A stretch of 36,294 nt of DNA, taken from NCBI GenBank assembly GCA_902532475.1, contig CACAIE010000019.1, positions 1 to 36,294 of the forward strand, in the 5' to 3' direction. Each line of letters opens with the position of its first letter. Position 1 is the stretch's first letter. A model generated the notes under the pieces. The model was given only the letters and a program-made list of their open reading frames with translations, searched no databases and was not told the origin of the DNA. The position numbers and the translations under genes were made by a program. Shown here in pieces: positions 32,225 to 36,294 of the stretch. This DNA is from an uncultured SAR116 cluster alpha proteobacterium (GTDB lineage: Bacteria; Pseudomonadota; Alphaproteobacteria; Puniceispirillales; GCA-002684695).

Positions 32225-33958
32225 ATGGAAAAAAATAAAATATACGCTTTGAGGAAAAAGTGGTTTCCAATCGCATCAAGTTCAGATTTAGTCAAAAGGC
32301 ATGTTTTTCAAGCGCAACTTCTTGGCCGAGAATTTGCAGTTTGGCGAGCCGACGATGGAAATGTTAATGTTTGGGAAAATCGATGCCTTCATAGAGGAGT
32401 TCGTCTTTCAATCGGTATTAATCAGGGTAGTGAATTGAAATGCCAATACCATGGTTGGCGGTACGCAAATCGAACCGCTGGATGCACATATATTCCTGCT
32501 CATCCTGCTGATGCTCCTGCCCGAACGATTTGCAATAATACCTATCCTGTCAAAGAATTTATAGGAATGATATGGAGTGGAGAGGATGCCATCGAAAATG
32601 ATTTTTCCTATAAAGAACTTTCAAAAAGAACAGTTTTACGGCCTGTTCCCATAAATGCCCCAAATGACCTGGTTCAAAAAAATTTGCTTAATTATTATTC
32701 AGAGTTAAATTTTGACGGTCTGTTATTAAACGATGGATCAATTGAAATAAACCTTGGTGGCAAGAAAAAAATTTTATTTTTTATTCAACCCCAAGATAGT
32801 AAGTTGTCAGTTGTTCGAGGAGTCCTGAATGCAACTTTGAGCGATGAGAAAAGATATCACTTTTTAAAAGAGCAGAATTTTATAATTGAAAGATTTAGAG
32901 AAAAAATGGAACAAATTTCGGAAAATTTAAATTTGGAACCAATGGTTGCTGAGATTGAGGAAATATCTAATGATCTTGGCGAGCCTCCTACTAAAGAGGA
33001 TTGTGGTAGAAAAGCTGAATTAAGGCTTCATGTTTCTGAAAGAATTTTAACTTCTAGAGATGTAGTTTCTCTAAAATTAAAAGGAATTGAAGGCCAATTA
33101 CCTACATTTCATCCTGGCGCCCATATTGATTTGCATCTTCAAAATGGCTTAATTCGACAATATTCTTTAGTTAATGGTCCTGGGGAAACTGATCATTATC
33201 GTATTGGCGTTAAGTTAGAAAAGGATGGCAGAGGTGGATCCCAATATATTCATAATAATGTCAAGGTAGGCGATCTATTGGCCACATCAGCGCCAAGAAA
33301 CAATTTTCCTCTTAGGCGAGATTCACTCTATACAATTTTTATAGCCGGTGGAATTGGAATTACTCCTTTATTATCAATGTCAAAAGCGTTACATAGTATG
33401 GAACTCGACTATGAATTTCACTATTTTGTTCAAAGTGAGAAAGATATTTCATTTAAAGAAACCCTAAAAATACTTGGGGAAAGGGTTATAATTCATAAGG
33501 GTTTATCTCAAGAAAATACAATTAATAAAGTTCGAAAAATCTTACAGAAACCAGGTTATTATAAGAATTTATATGTATGTGGCCCTGGACCGATGTTGGA
33601 GGCAACTCTAAAAATTGCTTCTGATTTAAAATGGGCGGATGATACTATTCACTTTGAATATTTTAAAAATGATAGGAAAATAAATAATGATTCAAACTTT
33701 GAAATAGAATTAGCAAGATCGGCCCTGACTTTGACAGTTAGCGCTGGAAAAACAATATTAGAGATTTTAAGGGAGAATGGAGTTGATCTTCCGAGCTCTT
33801 GTGAGCAGGGCGCCTGTGGTACATGTAAGGTAAACGTAATTAGGGGTGATATTGATCATCAAGATGTTTACTTAAATGCAACAGAGAGGGCAAATAAGAA
33901 TATTATGATGACCTGTGTCTCTCGATCTCTTTCAGATCGTTTGATACTAGATATATAG
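32225..33958 (+). CDS. ndmD: NdmD-like reductase with extra N-terminal Rieske domain
   Basis: 577-aa electron-transfer protein. Residues about 10-115 form a Rieske domain with ligands C54-x-H56 and C73-x-x-H76. Residues 130-260 are a linker region I cannot assign. Then comes an FNR-type reductase: FMN motif RQYS (311-314), GGIGIT (375-380) and NAD-binding CGPGPM (452-457). A plant-type [2Fe-2S] ferredoxin domain closes the protein with C526-x4-C531-x2-C534 and C564. A Rieske domain in front of a phthalate-reductase-like chain is the known, unusual layout of NdmD. ATG 32225 is preferred, as it is followed directly by the conserved WFPIASSSDLVKRHVF; the frame is open from GTG 32183. Electrons should run NADH, FMN, ferredoxin, Rieske, then the NdmC-like iron. 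Confidence 0.9.
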   Translation: MEKNKIYALRKKWFPIASSSDLVKRHVFQAQLLGREFAVWRADDGNVNVWENRCLHRGVRLSIGINQGSELKCQYHGWRYANRTAGCTYIPAHPADAPARTICNNTYPVKEFIGMIWSGEDAIENDFSYKELSKRTVLRPVPINAPNDLVQKNLLNYYSELNFDGLLLNDGSIEINLGGKKKILFFIQPQDSKLSVVRGVLNATLSDEKRYHFLKEQNFIIERFREKMEQISENLNLEPMVAEIEEISNDLGEPPTKEDCGRKAELRLHVSERILTSRDVVSLKLKGIEGQLPTFHPGAHIDLHLQNGLIRQYSLVNGPGETDHYRIGVKLEKDGRGGSQYIHNNVKVGDLLATSAPRNNFPLRRDSLYTIFIAGGIGITPLLSMSKALHSMELDYEFHYFVQSEKDISFKETLKILGERVIIHKGLSQENTINKVRKILQKPGYYKNLYVCGPGPMLEATLKIASDLKWADDTIHFEYFKNDRKINNDSNFEIELARSALTLTVSAGKTILEILRENGVDLPSSCEQGACGTCKVNVIRGDIDHQDVYLNATERANKNIMMTCVSRSLSDRLILDI

Positions 33959-33967
33959 GCTTTAAAT

Positions 33968-34612
33968 ATGATTAAACTTTATGATTATTTATTATCGGGG
34001 AACTGTTTCAAAATTCGTTTAATCCTATCATTTCTAAACTTAAATTATGAAAAAATTCATATAGAATTTTATCCAAGTGAGGAACACAAGTCTGAAAATT
34101 TTTTACAAATCAACCCCTTGGGTCAACTCCCTGTCATCTCAGATGACGGCTTTATTTTAAGAGATGCACAGGCAATCTTAGTTTATCTCGCGTCAAAGTA
34201 TGATAAAGGTGGAACATGGTACCCGGTAAAAAATACTGATAAAATTGGGATGATTTCTCAATGGTTAGCTTTTGGAGACTCTTTAACTGGAAGTGCCTCA
34301 GCTGCCCGCTTGCACGACACATTATTTTACCATCATTTTAATATTGAAAAATGTAGGGCAATGGCTCACTCACAGTTTAGAATATTAGATGAGCATTTAT
34401 TTTTTCAAGAAGAGTTAGGCAATGATTGGATATGCGATGGGGTGACACCAACTATCGCTGATATAGCTTGCTTTCCGTATATAGCACTTTCAGAGGAAGG
34501 AGGAATCTCTCGAATATCCTATCCGGCAATTAGGCGCTGGCTAGACCGATTTAAACGAATTGAGAGATTTGTTGTTATGCCTGGGGTTTTTCCAGCAGGG
34601 CCAGGTCCTTGA
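33968..34612 (+). CDS. ndmE: NdmE-like glutathione S-transferase-fold protein
   Basis: 214-aa GST-like protein. The N-terminal thioredoxin-like domain has the start LYDYLLSGNCFKIRL and the glutathione-site region NPLGQLPVISDDG then RDAQAILVYLA. The alpha-helical C-terminal domain contains the N-capping-box pattern TPTIADIACFPYI. It follows the NdmD-like gene by 9 nt. In Pseudomonas a GST-like protein, NdmE, is needed to assemble NdmC with NdmD; gene order and size match. A separate role, such as glutathione-linked handling of the formaldehyde released, is possible but not needed to explain the position. Confidence 0.82.
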   Translation: MIKLYDYLLSGNCFKIRLILSFLNLNYEKIHIEFYPSEEHKSENFLQINPLGQLPVISDDGFILRDAQAILVYLASKYDKGGTWYPVKNTDKIGMISQWLAFGDSLTGSASAARLHDTLFYHHFNIEKCRAMAHSQFRILDEHLFFQEELGNDWICDGVTPTIADIACFPYIALSEEGGISRISYPAIRRWLDRFKRIERFVVMPGVFPAGPGP

Positions 34613-34831
34613 TCTAAATATTTAAATTGAAAATGAATTTTGTATCTGACCGTACTTTTTATTGATACCTTTGAAGTATAGAAAGCAGATCACCACTTCA
34701 ATCTTTATCCTTTTTATCGACTGATAAGAATTTTAATTATATAATAATCAAGTGCTACATTTTGGATAAATCAAAATATTCCGTGAGAGCCAAACCTTAT
34801 TTAATATTTTAAATAATTGGAGATTTCTAGA

Positions 34832-36190
34832 ATGAAAAATGTTCGAGGTAAAGTAATTTTGGGTTCCATTATACATTCGACTAATCGAGGTAAGGTCGAG
34901 TTCCTAAAAAATGCTCTGTTGATGATTAATGCAGATGGTAAGGTGAGTGACCTTTTAGAAAGTAGCTCACCGAATTATTCAAAAATTTTAAACCAATCCA
35001 AGTCTTCAAATTCACTTTATGAAATTTTAGATCACCAATATATTCTACCCGGCTTTACTGATCTTCATATACATGCACCTCAGTGGCCGCAACTAGGGAA
35101 TGCTCTTGACGTACCTTTAGAAGTATGGCTTCAAAAATATACATTTCCCTTAGAGGCAAAATATCAAGATGAAAATTTTGCAAGAATAGTTTACTCGGAT
35201 TTGGTTTCTTCACTATTAAGTGCAGGCACGACTACTGCTGTTTATTATGGAACTATTCATCAAAAGGCTAACCAAATTTTGGCCGATATATGCTTGAATA
35301 TGGGTCAGCGAGCAATAATAGGAAAGGTCGTAATGGATAATCCGGAGGAATGTCCTGGATATTATAGAGATTCTTCGACTAACGAAGCGCTAGATGGAAC
35401 TTCTGAATTTGTAAATTACGTAAGAAACAACCCAAAAAATTCTGATAATAGAGTTGATGTTGCTATAACGCCTAGATTTATCCCAAGCTGTACGGATGAA
35501 GCATTGTATGAATTGGGTAAGCTTGCGCAAAGACATTCCACCTATGTTCAAACACATTGTTCTGAGAGCGACTGGGAGCATAATTATGTAATAAACCGGT
35601 GTGGAAAATCTGATACAGAGGCTTTAATGGATTACGGCCTATTGAATCGATCGACTATTTTGGCACATGCAAACTTTATTTCGGAAAACGATATGGAATT
35701 AATAAAAGACAAAGGAGCAGGAATAGCTCATTGCCCCTTGTCTAATTTCTTTTTTTCTGATGCAGTTTTTCCATTAAGAAGAGCACTTGAAAAAGGTCTT
35801 CGAGTAGGCCTTGGGACAGACATTGCCGGAGGTCCAAGCATGTCAATTTTAGATATTGGTAGAAGTGCGATCATTTCTTCCAATGCTCTGGAAAGCGGTG
35901 TAAACACAATTGTATCAAGAGATCTCCGAGGTTGTGTCGATAGTAGAATAGATTTCAATGACGCATTTCATTTAGCTACAAAAGGTGGTGCTGAAGTTTT
36001 AAATATTCCAACGGGAAGCTTCGAAAAGGATAATTTTTTTGATGCTATATTAATTGATACGGAAATAGATAATGCTAGAATTGCAATCCAAAGTAATGCC
36101 GATAGCGATGAAGACTTAATACAGAAAATAATAATGCTGGCAACTAGATCTAATATTTTGAAGACTTGGGTTGACGGTTTAATTGTGTAG
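34832..36190 (+). CDS. guaD: Guanine deaminase
   Basis: 452-aa zinc amidohydrolase converting guanine to xanthine and ammonia. Guanine-deaminase hallmarks are strong: PGFTDLHIHAPQWPQLG (zinc ligands H79 and H81), LPLEVWLQKYTFPLE-like block after it, GKVVMDNPEECPGYYRD, ITPRFIPSCTDEAL, QTHCSES, LAHANF, HCPLSNFFF and GLGTDIAGG (metal Asp). ATG 34832 has GGAG 9 nt upstream; TTG 34817 overlaps that site. It lies 219 nt beyond the NdmE-like gene, so it may have its own promoter. In this context it may also take 7-methylguanine, giving the substrate of the demethylase (inference). Confidence 0.92.
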   Translation: MKNVRGKVILGSIIHSTNRGKVEFLKNALLMINADGKVSDLLESSSPNYSKILNQSKSSNSLYEILDHQYILPGFTDLHIHAPQWPQLGNALDVPLEVWLQKYTFPLEAKYQDENFARIVYSDLVSSLLSAGTTTAVYYGTIHQKANQILADICLNMGQRAIIGKVVMDNPEECPGYYRDSSTNEALDGTSEFVNYVRNNPKNSDNRVDVAITPRFIPSCTDEALYELGKLAQRHSTYVQTHCSESDWEHNYVINRCGKSDTEALMDYGLLNRSTILAHANFISENDMELIKDKGAGIAHCPLSNFFFSDAVFPLRRALEKGLRVGLGTDIAGGPSMSILDIGRSAIISSNALESGVNTIVSRDLRGCVDSRIDFNDAFHLATKGGAEVLNIPTGSFEKDNFFDAILIDTEIDNARIAIQSNADSDEDLIQKIIMLATRSNILKTWVDGLIV

Positions 36191-36270
36191 CTTAAAAATA
36201 CTATTCTAGTTACTATTCACCTGTGACAAAATTAATTCAAAAGTTTTAAGCCTATTGCTTTTAAGGTACA

Positions 36271-36294
36271 ATGTCTTCAGAGGACATGGTTGAT
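36271..36294 (+). CDS. Possible start of a following gene (cut by window end)
   Basis: ATG 36271 with AAGG 4-5 nt upstream opens a frame reading MSSEDMVD to the end of the window. Too short to identify; 80 nt after the guanine deaminase in the same direction. Confidence 0.3.

Noticed and set aside
31244-34612. A full caffeine-degradation pathway
   Set aside because: No NdmA- or NdmB-like oxygenase with its own Rieske domain is present in the window; only the N7-specific set is seen.
1-36294. CRISPR arrays, tRNA or rRNA genes, insertion sequences, integrases
   Set aside because: I saw no regularly spaced repeats, no cloverleaf or rRNA-like stretch, and no transposase or integrase reading frame.

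Overview
The window looks like AT-rich chromosomal DNA from a free-living, probably marine, Gram-negative proteobacterium. The signs are a complete type II secretion system, periplasmic binding-protein ABC transporters, lipoproteins, short intergenic gaps and overlapping start/stop codons. An alphaproteobacterium with a small AT-rich genome is my guess; no rRNA or tRNA gene is present to settle it.

Layout. (1) 65-2811, plus: an NCS2 purine permease and an 8-oxoguanine deaminase-type amidohydrolase, separated by a clear terminator. (2) 2896-6364: htpG, then a convergent cytosolic gamma-glutamyltransferase-like gene. (3) 6449-19688: the type II secretion locus. A plus-strand prepilin peptidase (gspO) converges, across a bidirectional terminator, on a long minus-strand series read as gspC-D-E-F-G-H-I-J-K-L-M, then a 45-aa lipoprotein and a 770-aa exported cysteine-rich protein that is a good candidate substrate. 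A second small lipoprotein, divergent from gspC, is a candidate pilotin. (4) 19777-25653, plus: a HisD-family dehydrogenase with altered zinc ligands, a frameshifted small gene, and a potABCD-type polyamine ABC transporter. (5) 25654-26443: a scar with a hairpin, gene remnants, and a short ORF that seems to join the start of an ABM-type monooxygenase to the end of an amidohydrolase. (6) 26444-36190, plus: a BMP-family nucleoside/purine ABC transporter (binding protein, double ATPase, two permeases), then three genes resembling NdmC, NdmD and NdmE, then a guanine deaminase.

Region 6 is the most interesting part. The first oxygenase gene has the mononuclear-iron motif of a Rieske oxygenase but no Rieske cluster. 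The next gene carries that missing Rieske cluster fused to an FMN/NADH/ferredoxin reductase. The third is a glutathione S-transferase-like protein. This is the arrangement known for the 7-methylxanthine N7-demethylase NdmCDE of caffeine-degrading Pseudomonas. Here it sits beside a purine-type importer and a guanine deaminase, with no NdmA/NdmB-like N1/N3 demethylase in the window. I infer a route for salvaging naturally methylated guanine: 7-methylguanine is imported, deaminated to 7-methylxanthine, and N7-demethylated to xanthine. With the permease and 8-oxoguanine deaminase at the other end, the window is enriched for handling modified purines.
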